A stretch of 9,208 nucleotides of DNA from Candidatus Melainabacteria bacterium (lineage in GTDB: Bacteria > Cyanobacteriota > Vampirovibrionia > Vampirovibrionales > JAJTHC01), in assembly GCA_026389055.1 (NCBI GenBank), contig JAPLIO010000073.1, positions 1 to 9,208 on the forward strand. The letters run 5' to 3'. Shown here piece by piece: positions 1 through 6,672 of this stretch; position 1 is the first letter of the stretch, and every line of letters starts with the position of its first letter. Under the pieces are notes generated by a model, which was not told the DNA's origin, did not search any database, and was given only the letters and a program-made list of their open reading frames with translations. The translations under genes and the position numbers were made by a program.

Positions 1-56
1 AGGAATTTGTTTGTGGGGGTGGCTTGTTGAATTTGGATGTCAGCGAAAGTAGTCAT
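1..56 (-). CDS. 5' fragment of possible formate-tetrahydrofolate ligase (duplicate of right-end gene)
   Basis: The reading frame starts with ATG at 56-54 and runs off the left edge after 18 codons. It is identical to the gene start at the right end because it lies in the inverted repeat. The N-terminus MTTFADIQIQQATP resembles the conserved DIxIxQA stretch that opens formate-tetrahydrofolate ligases (ATP-dependent formylation of tetrahydrofolate in one-carbon metabolism). Eighteen residues are too few to be sure. AGGA lies 10 nt upstream of the ATG. Whether this is a second gene copy or an assembly artefact cannot be told from the window. Confidence 0.4.
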   Translation of the reverse strand, partial: MTTFADIQIQQATPTNKF

Positions 57-137
57 GGGGGAGGTATCCTAGTTGTGAACGAATCATAACGATACGTCTA
101 TTTTACCCCAAACCAACCACTCTTTTTCCGTAACCTC
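1..137. repeat. 137-bp terminal inverted repeat, left copy
   Basis: Bases 1-137 are the exact reverse complement of 9069-9205; position p pairs with 9206-p, with no mismatch found by eye. Identity stops at 138 on the left and at 9068 on the right. Read on the minus strand, the copy holds the last 13 codons of the small membrane-protein gene that is complete at the right end, its TAG (98-100), a 41-bp spacer and the first 18 codons of the next gene. A repeat cut through two coding sequences does not look like a transposon end. It suggests a duplicated or inverted segment, or an assembly or amplification chimera. Confidence 0.97.
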
Positions 138-164
138 ATATGTCTTGAAATGTAAACAAATCGC

Positions 165-1532
165 TTATTTACCTAAATTTAGACTTCTCCCTTCACCGCC
201 TGTATGATGCCCCTTGCTTTTTGTGTTTGACTGTTGAGCGGGTTTCGTCTGGCTTTTTTCTATCGTAACGGTTTTAGGCTTACTGAATTCTGACGTTAGG
301 CTCTTATCTTGAGTTTTTGACTGTTGCATTGCCTGATACTTGCCCAAGTGGGTTTTCAACTGATCCATCTGTTTTTGGTGATCCTGTTTCAGGGCTTTAA
401 AGTGGACTTGCAACTTCTGCCGTTCCTCCCGCTGGCGGTCAATGAGGGCTTGTTTCTGTTGCAGATCTCGCTCTTTAGCACGCAAAATGGCGTGTTCATT
501 CTCTTTCGTGATGGTTTTCAACTCTCCTTTCACAAAGCTCCACACTTTCCGCCAGCCTTGAGGGATTTTTGCCTGACGCTCCTGACTTTCTTTCCGCCAG
601 CGTTCCGCTTGTTGAGCTTTTAACTTTTCACGCTCTTGGCGTTGTAGGTTTACCATCTCTGTTTTCTGGTTTTTCAGGGTGTCTTGTTTTTCCAACGATT
701 GTTCCCTGACCGTGTTGGCATAACTTTTCAGACGATCCGTCATGGTTTTGGCAATCTGGTGCTTTGCTTCATCCACACTTAAAAGAGTTTTCTGATCCGT
801 CAGTTTTCCCATAAGTTCCTTACTTTTTACCCCTGCCCAACGACTTAGGGCATAAACCTCCCCTTGATAATCCACGGCAACCGCTCCCCGTTTGTCGCCT
901 TGTGCCACGGTGTAACCTTTGGCTTTGAGGGCTTCAATCAAGGCCTCGCCATTTTTCGATTGATCCCAACAATCCTTAAACAGGGCTTTCAATGCTTGCG
1001 GATCTTCTTTGACCCGTTGTGCCTGATGCCATTCTGCCAGCGTATAATTGAATGGGTTGCGTTCCGCCTTATTCTCAAAGCCTTTGGGCAGTTCCCAGCC
1101 ATATTGGCGGTACAGTTCTTTGGAAATTTCTTGCAATTTCATTTTGAAATGCGACAACTGCACCGCTTTCATTTCCTGCACGTCAATGCGTGACCACACG
1201 CAATGGGCATGACGGCGACCTTGTTTTTCATGGAATACCAAGGCTCTGGCCTGATTATCCAGCCCCAATTTTTTCTCAATACGATTCACCGCATCTTCAA
1301 AGGCTTCAATGCCCACGCTTTCTTTTTCAGGTGGGTTGAGGCTGAGTGAAAACAGATAATTTTTACACCGAGTCCCTTTACTGTGGGCTTCAATTTCTTG
1401 AAACGCCCCGTGCAAATTATCCGACACAAAACCCCGCAACTCATGCACTTCCACATGGTCGTTATCGTGAGCATTCAGTAAATGCGTTGCCAAGGCTTGC
1501 CCACTGGCACGTTCGCTGGCTTTTAACAACAT
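165..1532 (-). CDS. mobA: MOB-type relaxase / mobilization nuclease
   Basis: Predicted DNA relaxase of 455 residues that would nick at an origin of transfer and lead the strand into a recipient when a conjugation system is supplied in trans. The N-terminal ~150 residues match the relaxase/mobilization nuclease family often seen in alphaproteobacterial plasmids and islands. Visible signatures are VEVHELRGF (27-35), KNYLFSLSLNPPE (57-69) and the metal-binding histidine block HEKQGRRHAHCVWSRID (101-117), with H101, H108 and H110. Residues ~250-420 are rich in Lys, Gln, Glu and Arg and look like a long coiled coil. There is no tyrosine before Y59, so the nicking nucleophile is not obvious. The start is supported by TAGGAG 8 nt upstream, and mobC ends 11 nt before it. 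The stop is 28 bp from the window's inverted repeat. The mobA name is by analogy. Confidence 0.88.
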   Translation of the reverse strand: MLLKASERASGQALATHLLNAHDNDHVEVHELRGFVSDNLHGAFQEIEAHSKGTRCKNYLFSLSLNPPEKESVGIEAFEDAVNRIEKKLGLDNQARALVFHEKQGRRHAHCVWSRIDVQEMKAVQLSHFKMKLQEISKELYRQYGWELPKGFENKAERNPFNYTLAEWHQAQRVKEDPQALKALFKDCWDQSKNGEALIEALKAKGYTVAQGDKRGAVAVDYQGEVYALSRWAGVKSKELMGKLTDQKTLLSVDEAKHQIAKTMTDRLKSYANTVREQSLEKQDTLKNQKTEMVNLQRQEREKLKAQQAERWRKESQERQAKIPQGWRKVWSFVKGELKTITKENEHAILRAKERDLQQKQALIDRQREERQKLQVHFKALKQDHQKQMDQLKTHLGKYQAMQQSKTQDKSLTSEFSKPKTVTIEKSQTKPAQQSNTKSKGHHTGGEGRSLNLGK

Positions 1533-1543
1533 GTTACAGACTC

Positions 1544-1933
1544 CTATTTTTTAAAGCCGAGGGCTTGAAGCAGTAACTGCCGCATCTGCATAATCGCCTC
1601 ATAGGCTTCACTCAATTGAGCTTCTGCTTCGGGCGTAAACAAAAAGGCATCCACGTTGGCTTGATAGGCTAACTGATTCAGGTTGTTCGCCATGCGAGAA
1701 GCCCCCAGCAATCCGAGAATCTTGCTTATCGCTTCCCGATCTTTTGCCAGTGGCTTATGTTGCCTCATCCCCTGTTTGGAAAACAGACACGCTTTAATGT
1801 AGTCGTTTCGACTGGCATAGCCTTGGCAATCTTGATTTAAGCGGGCAATTTCTTCGGAGCTTAGACGAACGGAAAGCGGGGGAATACGTCCCCGTTTTTT
1901 AGGGCGAGCCTGTGCTTGAAAATTCTCCATCAT
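1544..1933 (-). CDS. mobC: MobC-like relaxosome accessory protein
   Basis: Small DNA-binding protein expected to assist the relaxase at oriT. From the ATG at 1933 it has 129 residues. A basic N-terminus (RPKKRGR, 10-16) is followed by a ribbon-helix-helix-like stretch (PPLSVRLSSEEIARLN, about 18-33, then SRNDYIKACLF at 41-51). The MobC-family signature GASRMANNLNQLAYQAN lies near 77-93. An upstream in-frame ATG at 2002 would add 23 residues, but GGGAGG lies 8 nt before 1933, so I use 1933. The gene begins with two consecutive ATGs and its frame ends inside the ribosome-binding region of the relaxase gene, which suggests translational coupling. Family assignment is confident; its exact DNA target is unknown. 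Confidence 0.85.
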   Translation of the reverse strand: MMENFQAQARPKKRGRIPPLSVRLSSEEIARLNQDCQGYASRNDYIKACLFSKQGMRQHKPLAKDREAISKILGLLGASRMANNLNQLAYQANVDAFLFTPEAEAQLSEAYEAIMQMRQLLLQALGFKK

Positions 1934-1934
1934 G

Positions 1935-2138
1935 CTATCGCCCTCCCTTTGTAGGGGTGGGTAGATTAGTAGTAGGTGTTTTTTGAGAGCTGGAAGGCTC
2001 ATTAAGTGGCTTGAGTTGGCTTTCCCAATCTGCTAAAGTCTTAAAAACAGTGTTTAAAGACTCGCTCTCAATGTCCACCACAACAGACCGAAAACGATTG
2101 TTTTCGGTCTGTTGTCGTTTTAAGCGTTTTATAGCAAC
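1935..2138 (-). pseudogene. Short frame upstream of mobC, probably 5'-truncated gene
   Basis: On the minus strand a frame is open from just after a TGA (2141-2139) to a TAG at 1937-1935, one base before the mobC ATG. The 67 codons read VAIKRLKRQQTENNR..., then ESLNTVFKTLADWESQLKPL, then a Ser/Thr/Pro-rich tail. The composition looks protein-like and the mobC ribosome-binding site lies inside its 3' end, a typical coupled arrangement. No good start exists: the only candidates are two GTGs (2081-2079 and 2078-2076) without a ribosome-binding site. A 16-bp inverted repeat falls inside it. I read it as the 3' remnant of a gene of the mobile element, cut near the argS promoter. A short intact GTG-started gene of 47-48 codons, or chance, are alternatives. 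The product is not recognised. Confidence 0.4.
2080..2115. repeat. Perfect 16-bp stem hairpin between mob genes and argS
   Basis: Arm 2080-2095 (ACAACAGACCGAAAAC) and arm 2100-2115 are exact reverse complements separated by the loop GATT. On the plus strand the right arm is followed by CGTTTT, so it could work as a weak terminator. Lying upstream of mobC, it could also be part of an oriT or mark the edge of the mobile segment. The sequence does not decide between these. Confidence 0.75.
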
Positions 2139-2171
2139 TCAAAAATTGAATGGGTATAAAGAGGTTATACT

Positions 2172-2234
2172 TGGGGTTTTATCTTTAAGCCGTTTTTGCT
2201 ACAATAAATTCAGTCTTTTTTTCATAAAACCCCA
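2172..2234 (+). promoter_or_regulatory. argS promoter framed by an 11-bp inverted repeat
   Basis: TACAAT at 2200-2205, preceded by TG (TGCTACAAT), looks like an extended -10 element; the -35 region is poor. The -10 lies midway between two perfect 11-bp inverted arms, TGGGGTTTTAT (2172-2182) and ATAAAACCCCA (2224-2234). The left arm covers the -35 position and the right arm the early transcript. This is the layout of a repressor operator pair or of a hairpin closing over the promoter. The promoter is an inference; the repeat is directly visible. Confidence 0.5.
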
Positions 2235-2253
2235 TAGAAACGCTATATTTATT

Positions 2254-4110
2254 ATGATGACCATCAAACATCTTGTTGAAATTGCCCTGTTGGAAAGCTT
2301 AAAACAGGCAAAACCACTACTGGGCGATGCCGTTGCCCCGTTACCTGAAGCGGACTGGATCGCTCTCTTTGATAAACAAATCAAAGTGGAAGTGCCTAAA
2401 AACTTGGAACATGGCGATTATGCCGTGAATGTTTCGTTTTTGGCACGCTATACCAAGTTAGCCCCACCCGTTATTGCACAAACGGTTGCTCAGGTTTTAA
2501 ACCAACATTCGGCTTATAACGCTACGTTTACTTGGCACCCAATTGCTGGTTTTGTGAATGCCAAAGTAACTGAAAAAGCCTTGCTTGAAGCCCTTAACCC
2601 CTTGTTGTTGGGTAAGTCAAAGGCAGGGGAAAATACGTCTAAAACCACTGAACGCATTTTGCTGGAATTTGTTTCTGCTAACCCAACAGGGCCTTTGCAC
2701 CTTGGGCATGGGCGTTGGGCAGCTTTAGGCGATAGTCTTCGACGAATTTTAGAACACTGCGGTGCTTCGGTTTGTGCGGAATTTTATATTAACGACCATG
2801 GTCAGCAGATGAGTAATATGGCTAATAGCCTTTGGTTTCGGTGTTTAGAACAATTAGGCTTGGCTCAATTTCCTACCCCTGAAGCGGATGTTCCCTTCCC
2901 CTACTACCCTGGCGATTATGTTAAAACGCTGGCGGAACAATACTTATCGGCACCCCAACAAAAGGCGGAACTTGAAGGCTGGTTTCAGCAGTATGGGGCT
3001 GTTCGGGCTGAAACATTTGAAACCCAAACGCCGTTTTTAACGCTTCGTACTTATAGTAGAGATGCGATGTTAGCCTTGCAACGGGGCTTGTTGGATGCTT
3101 TGCATGTGCGGTTTGATTCTTGGCAATTTGAAACGGATTTACACGCTGAAGGCAAGGTGGAAGAAGCCTTGGCTAGCTTGAAGGCTAGTGGGCATACCTA
3201 CGAACAAGAAGGAGCTTTATGGTTGAAGTCTTCTGAACTGGGCGATGAAAAAGACCGTGTGCTTGTTAAATCTTCGGGGGCTTATACCTATTTGGCAGCC
3301 GATGTCGCCAACCATGACAAAAAGTTCAAAAGAGTTGAAAATTTTAATCGGGTGATGCATATTTGGGGAGCCGACCATCACGGGTATATTCCTCGGATGA
3401 AGGCGGCTATTGCGGCTTTGGGACATAATGCAGATAATTTCCAAGTGATTCTTGGGCAGTTAGTAAATTTAGTTGTTAATGGTGAAAAAACCCGTATGGG
3501 CAAACGCAAAACGATGCTGACCCTGCATGACGTGGTGGAAGAAGTGGGGGTAGATGCTACTCGGTTTTGGCTGGTGGCTCGTTCTGCAGATAGCACCATT
3601 GAATTTGATTTAGATTTAGCGGCTTCTGCTTCGGAAGAAAACCCTGTTTTTTATACGCAGTATGCCCATGCTCGGTGTTCGGGTATTCTTCGGCAGGCAA
3701 CAGAACCTAGTATTAACAGGGAATCGGGCGAAACGGTTCAGCCTCGGTTTAGTAAACAACAGTTAGATGATGTTTTCCAAACTTACACGGCAGAAGGTTG
3801 GAATAGCTTGTTGTTTGATCCCTTGGTTTCTGCGGATAATAAAGCCTTTATAGCCGTTCGGGAAATTGTGTTGGCGTTGGTTCAATTCCCTGAAAAAGTG
3901 GCAGATGCGGGGCGGGTACTTTCTCCGCATTTGATTGTTCGGTATGCGATGGATTTAGCTAGCCAATTTCATTCGTTTTATAATGCTTGCAGGGTGCTTT
4001 GCGAAGACGAGCAACAGGCGTTGGCACGCTTGGCGTTGGTTCGGTGTATTCAGCTAACGTTGGCTCAATCACTCAACTTATTAGGCGTTTCCGCCCCTGA
4101 AAAAATGTAG
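2254..4110 (+). CDS. argS: Arginine-tRNA ligase (arginyl-tRNA synthetase)
   Basis: Cytoplasmic class I aminoacyl-tRNA synthetase that charges tRNA-Arg with arginine using ATP. From the ATG at 2254 it has 618 residues, slightly long for the family. Visible are the N-terminal tRNA-binding domain (about 1-110, with HGDYAVNVSF), the ATP-binding segment EFVSANPTGPLHLGHG (138-153, HIGH motif as HLGH), WGADHHGYIPR (371-381), the KMSKS-loop equivalent RMGKRKT (414-420) and the C-terminal anticodon-binding helical domain ending LGVSAPEKM. The frame is open 81 codons further upstream, but that part has no family similarity and overlaps the mob-side hairpin, so I start at the tandem ATGATG. No clear ribosome-binding site precedes it. 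The stop lies 7 bp from the stop of the convergent pilin gene. Confidence 0.96.
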   Translation: MMTIKHLVEIALLESLKQAKPLLGDAVAPLPEADWIALFDKQIKVEVPKNLEHGDYAVNVSFLARYTKLAPPVIAQTVAQVLNQHSAYNATFTWHPIAGFVNAKVTEKALLEALNPLLLGKSKAGENTSKTTERILLEFVSANPTGPLHLGHGRWAALGDSLRRILEHCGASVCAEFYINDHGQQMSNMANSLWFRCLEQLGLAQFPTPEADVPFPYYPGDYVKTLAEQYLSAPQQKAELEGWFQQYGAVRAETFETQTPFLTLRTYSRDAMLALQRGLLDALHVRFDSWQFETDLHAEGKVEEALASLKASGHTYEQEGALWLKSSELGDEKDRVLVKSSGAYTYLAADVANHDKKFKRVENFNRVMHIWGADHHGYIPRMKAAIAALGHNADNFQVILGQLVNLVVNGEKTRMGKRKTMLTLHDVVEEVGVDATRFWLVARSADSTIEFDLDLAASASEENPVFYTQYAHARCSGILRQATEPSINRESGETVQPRFSKQQLDDVFQTYTAEGWNSLLFDPLVSADNKAFIAVREIVLALVQFPEKVADAGRVLSPHLIVRYAMDLASQFHSFYNACRVLCEDEQQALARLALVRCIQLTLAQSLNLLGVSAPEKM

Positions 4111-4117
4111 CGTTGCA

Positions 4118-4844
4118 CTAGCTATACAACTCTTCCCATGTAGGTGAGTAGTGACTTCTCTCTGGTTCTTTTGCCCACCAAGTGTTACACTGCCCTGGGT
4201 TTAGAATATTGCTCGGTGTTTGTGGTCTAAACGAAGATGCATTAACAGGCGTATCAGAAATATTCCAGACAACAGCCGTTTGTTTGCCTAACCCTGCATT
4301 AGTGGTTGGGGCACTGTTAATAATAAAAACAAGATGTCGGCCATCCAAATTAATTCCACTACCATCATCACCACACAATGAAATTGTTATACCATTCATC
4401 AATACCCATCGACCCGAATGATTAGTCAAAAAATGTGTTGGTCCAAATATAGAATGGTAAGTATTGCAAAAGCCAGCCGTATCTCCCTTTACGCACTGTT
4501 TTGAAACACCGCCTAATTTATCGGTAAAATACTTGACTAATGGGTCAGTAGGGCTATCTAGTGTCCAATCCGTTATGCCTGCAAAGTCCCCATTTAAAAC
4601 CCCTGCATTAACAATTTGGCTAATGGCTTGAATGGCTTCCTTCACCACGGCTTTTCGTCTAGCTTTATCAACACTGGTTACAATGCTGGGTACGGTTAGC
4701 CCTGCTATTAAGCCTAAAACGCCTAAACTAACCAGTAATTCTGATAAGGTAAAGCCTAGCTTAAAAGCTTGTTGCTTGTTGCTTGTTGCTTGTTGCTTGT
4801 TGCTTGTTGCTTGTTGCTTGTTGCTTGTTGCTTGTTTTTAGCAT
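4118..4844 (-). CDS. Type IV pilin-like protein, out of frame through a heptanucleotide repeat (phase-variable candidate)
   Basis: The body (frame from GCT at 4768 to TAG at 4120-4118, 216 codons) begins AFKLG then FTLSELLVSLGVLGLIAGLTVP. That is a prepilin peptidase site (cleavage after G, mature Phe1, Glu5) and the hydrophobic N-terminal helix of type IV pilins and pseudopilins. The mature part is about 211 residues, with GDDGSGINLDG and a Cys/Trp-containing C-terminus. No ATG lies in this frame upstream: it is closed by TAA at 4840-4838. The nearest plausible start, ATG 4844-4842 (TAGGA 12 nt upstream), reads MLKTSNKQQATSNKQQ... through ten 7-bp repeats and stops at TAA 4763-4761. With 9 or 12 units this ATG would run in frame into the pilin, giving (for 9) a 28-residue leader. 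The gene is therefore OFF as written, or the repeat count is misassembled. It lies 107 bp downstream of the TPR gene, same strand. Confidence 0.8.
4767..4836. repeat. Ten tandem 7-bp repeats (GCTTGTT/AACAAGC)
   Basis: Seventy bases are ten exact, uninterrupted copies of GCTTGTT on the plus strand (AACAAGC on the coding strand). The unit length is not a multiple of three, so each gain or loss by strand slippage shifts the downstream pilin frame. No stop codon occurs in any coding-strand frame within the array, so the peptide SNKQQAT is encoded whichever frame is used. The uniformity suggests recent slippage or active maintenance. Confidence 0.97.
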
Positions 4845-4936
4845 ATCATAAAAGCGTCCTAGGTTCAAGTGGTTAACATAATAAAAAAACACTTACATTG
4901 TTGTTATCGGTGAGCTTTGCTAAAACTTTACCCCAT

Positions 4937-4953
4937 AAAAAAGCGAAGCTTCT
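4937..4953 (-). terminator. Small U-tailed hairpin at the end of the TPR gene
   Basis: On the minus strand AGAAGC-TTC-GCTTTTTT overlaps the TPR gene's stop codon: a 5-6 bp stem (one G-T pair), a 3-base loop and a T run. It could be a weak intrinsic terminator separating the TPR and pilin genes. The stem is short, so readthrough into the pilin gene is possible. Confidence 0.3.
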
Positions 4954-6220
4954 ACTTGTCTTCAGTTAAGCCCATTAACACCAATTCAGCATATTGTCCT
5001 GCTTCGCCTTGCGGGTCTAATGCTTTGGCTCGTTCCAAATGCTGAATAGCAGATTTTGGCTTGCTTTGTTGCAAGTAGCTGGTGGCAATGTTGTTGTGGC
5101 ACCAAGGGTCGTGGGGTTCTAACAACAATTGAAGCTGGTATTGTGCCAAGGCTTCATCCCACTTTTCTTGGCATAAATAAATTCTGGCTAAGCTGTAATA
5201 TACTCTGGCATCTGCGGGTGCTAGTTTTAGCACTTTATTTAGGTACACTTCTGATTGTAATTCTTGCCCCATTTCTTCGTAAGCGTGGGCAATGTTCATG
5301 TAAGCTAAAACTAGCGAAGGGTCTTGCTTAATGGCTTGTAGCCAGAATTTTAAGGCGTCGTCTTTTTCACCTAATAATGCGGCACAACTGCCCATTTCAT
5401 TCAAAATTTGAGCCTTTAACTTTGGCGGGAAGTACGGATTATCTAACACGGTTTTAAACGTATCAATAGCAGCTTGGTATTGTCTGCCTTGTTTGTATTG
5501 TTTGGCTAAAAAGTAACGTGTCAAAAAATCTGTTGGATAGTTTTTATTTAATACTTCCAAGGCGTCTAATTTTAACTTAGCGGTGGGTTGAGCATCCGCT
5601 TCCATCAGCTGGGCTAATTGCAAATAATCACCCGTTAAACGAAACCCAGTAACCTCTTGCAAACACCCCACGGATTCGTTGGGTGCCACAATAAAACTAA
5701 GCAGATAAGCAGAAATATGCTTCATGCAATCTTCTAAGTGCCATACTACAGGGTGTAGTGTTTCTAGCGTATTACAATTGGGTTCAAAATAACTCAGGTT
5801 TAATGTATGGTTAAGCACCCAATTTTCGGTTTGGGCATCATACAACAACAACGTTACTTGTACACTAATGGCACGGTCTTCGGGGGTGGCTCCTTCGGTT
5901 AGTGGGCGTACATGCCCCGTTAGCAAATATCTTGCCTTGTGCATTCTGGCTAAATCATCTAACATTTCTTTGCCTAACTCACCCAATTCTTTGACAGGCA
6001 CTTCAGGGTCCCAACGGGCTTCCAACATCCGAGCCAAGTTTTTTACAGGCGAAGCACCACCTGTGCCTTCAACCCAAAATGTGCTGTACAGTTGAAGCAG
6101 GAAGGTTAATACATGTTTAAGCCTATCCACCGATGCCTGCATGGGTTGGCAAGTCCAAGGCAATAGAACAAGCCGTTCGGTTTCGTGGTAGAGGGCATGA
6201 GAACTAGACATCATCATCAT
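4952..6220 (-). CDS. TPR-repeat protein with an N-terminal TolB-like domain
   Basis: Protein of 422 residues from the ATG at 6220. I see no clear signal peptide or membrane helix. The C-terminal half has about five tetratricopeptide repeats (roughly 229-262, 267-301, 303-336, 337-370, 371-405), with typical motifs such as AYMNIAHAYEEMGQ and YYSLARIYLCQEKWDEALAQY; these normally form a protein-binding solenoid. The N-terminal half contains KARYLLTGHVRP (95-106) and ISVQVTLLLYDAQT (118-131), the pattern of TolB-like domains found before TPRs in signalling proteins; this is a weak resemblance. The frame opens at 6301, but the run of four ATGs at 6220-6209, with TAGGA 14 nt upstream, is the likelier start. 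The pilin-like gene follows on the same strand, so a role in pilus assembly or its control is possible but unproven. Confidence 0.75.
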   Translation of the reverse strand: MMMMSSSHALYHETERLVLLPWTCQPMQASVDRLKHVLTFLLQLYSTFWVEGTGGASPVKNLARMLEARWDPEVPVKELGELGKEMLDDLARMHKARYLLTGHVRPLTEGATPEDRAISVQVTLLLYDAQTENWVLNHTLNLSYFEPNCNTLETLHPVVWHLEDCMKHISAYLLSFIVAPNESVGCLQEVTGFRLTGDYLQLAQLMEADAQPTAKLKLDALEVLNKNYPTDFLTRYFLAKQYKQGRQYQAAIDTFKTVLDNPYFPPKLKAQILNEMGSCAALLGEKDDALKFWLQAIKQDPSLVLAYMNIAHAYEEMGQELQSEVYLNKVLKLAPADARVYYSLARIYLCQEKWDEALAQYQLQLLLEPHDPWCHNNIATSYLQQSKPKSAIQHLERAKALDPQGEAGQYAELVLMGLTEDK

Positions 6221-6354
6221 AAGTCGTGCATCATTCCTACAAAGGGGTGGGGAGTAAAAGGGGGATACTATGCTTATCATGGCAAATGAATACCCTTCCA
6301 AACGAAATTACTTGTTTTTTTACGTTGCTTATAGGAGGCAGGCTTTTAAATAAG

Positions 6355-6593
6355 AGACCTCTTGCATGACTCGAGAGGTGGGTGCAGATTCTAGGAATGT
6401 TGTTTGCTTGCAAACAGGTTGCTTTAGCAACCAAGAACGGAGAATTTGACGTGTACATAGAAGTACATAAGAATTCGTTGATTCCTCTGGAATCATTCTG
6501 CTTCTAGCAGAAAATACCGCAAATGACAACGTAAAACGTTCTACGTTTTCTCGCCCTGCGAATGCCCCAGATATCGAGTCATGCAAGAGGTCT
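6355..6593. mobile_element. 239-bp MITE-like element with 20-bp terminal inverted repeats and an internal hairpin array
   Basis: The left end AGACCTCTTGCATGACTCGA (6355-6374) is the exact reverse complement of 6574-6593, and a weaker imperfect match continues inward. There is no transposase; a minus-strand open frame crosses the element but starts at TTG and resembles nothing I know. The ends remind me of IS5-type termini, which I cannot verify. No target duplication is evident. Inside are consecutive tiny hairpins: 6401-6416 and 6417-6432 (7-bp stems, TT loops, abutting), nested 6442-6476 (GAATT/AATTC outside TGTAC/GTACA), 6479-6495 and 6496-6512 (7-bp stems, TCT loops, abutting), 6533-6549 (7-bp stem, TCT loop) and 6551-6561 (4-bp stem). 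It sits between the divergent TPR and ilvD genes. Confidence 0.7.
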
Positions 6594-6602
6594 ACTGATT
6601 AC

Positions 6603-6630
6603 TTGGCGTCACTCGCAAGAATTCTATAGC
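6603..6630 (+). promoter_or_regulatory. Candidate ilvD promoter
   Basis: TTGGCG (6603-6608) and TATAGC (6625-6630), 16 bp apart, match the sigma-70 consensus at four of six positions each. It starts 10 bp after the hairpin element's right end and would give a leader of about 250 nt before ilvD. Moderate-to-weak inference. Confidence 0.35.
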
Positions 6631-6672
6631 CATTGTAACAAAACTCTTCCAAAAATGCTTTAACAAAGTAGT

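Noticed and set aside
98..139. 13-codon mini-ORF at the left end (ATG 139-137 to TAG 100-98)
   Set aside because: It is only the duplicated C-terminal end of the membrane-protein gene; the ATG arises by chance at the junction.
414..420. ArgS KMSKS loop written as RMGKRKT (residue numbers) as a defective active site
   Set aside because: Arginyl-tRNA synthetases commonly have a degenerate KMSKS loop, so this is ordinary family variation.
324..1576. Plus-strand frames opposite the relaxase and mobC genes
   Set aside because: They are antisense shadows with no ribosome-binding sites; the minus-strand genes have clear family motifs.
2011..2253. 81-codon upstream extension of the argS frame
   Set aside because: It has no resemblance to arginyl-tRNA synthetase N-termini, overlaps the mob-side hairpin and the argS promoter, and the family start fits the ATG at 2254.
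4767..4836. CRISPR array
   Set aside because: The units are 7 bp and directly adjacent, with no spacers; this is a simple-sequence repeat.
4632..4841. Plus-strand frame with a repetitive LLLVACC hydrophobic tail
   Set aside because: It is the antisense of the pilin N-terminus and the 7-bp repeat; the periodic peptide follows from the tandem repeat.
6329..6586. 85-codon minus-strand frame through the hairpin element
   Set aside because: It starts at TTG without a ribosome-binding site, spans both terminal inverted repeats and resembles no protein I know; the inverted-repeat structure explains the sequence better.
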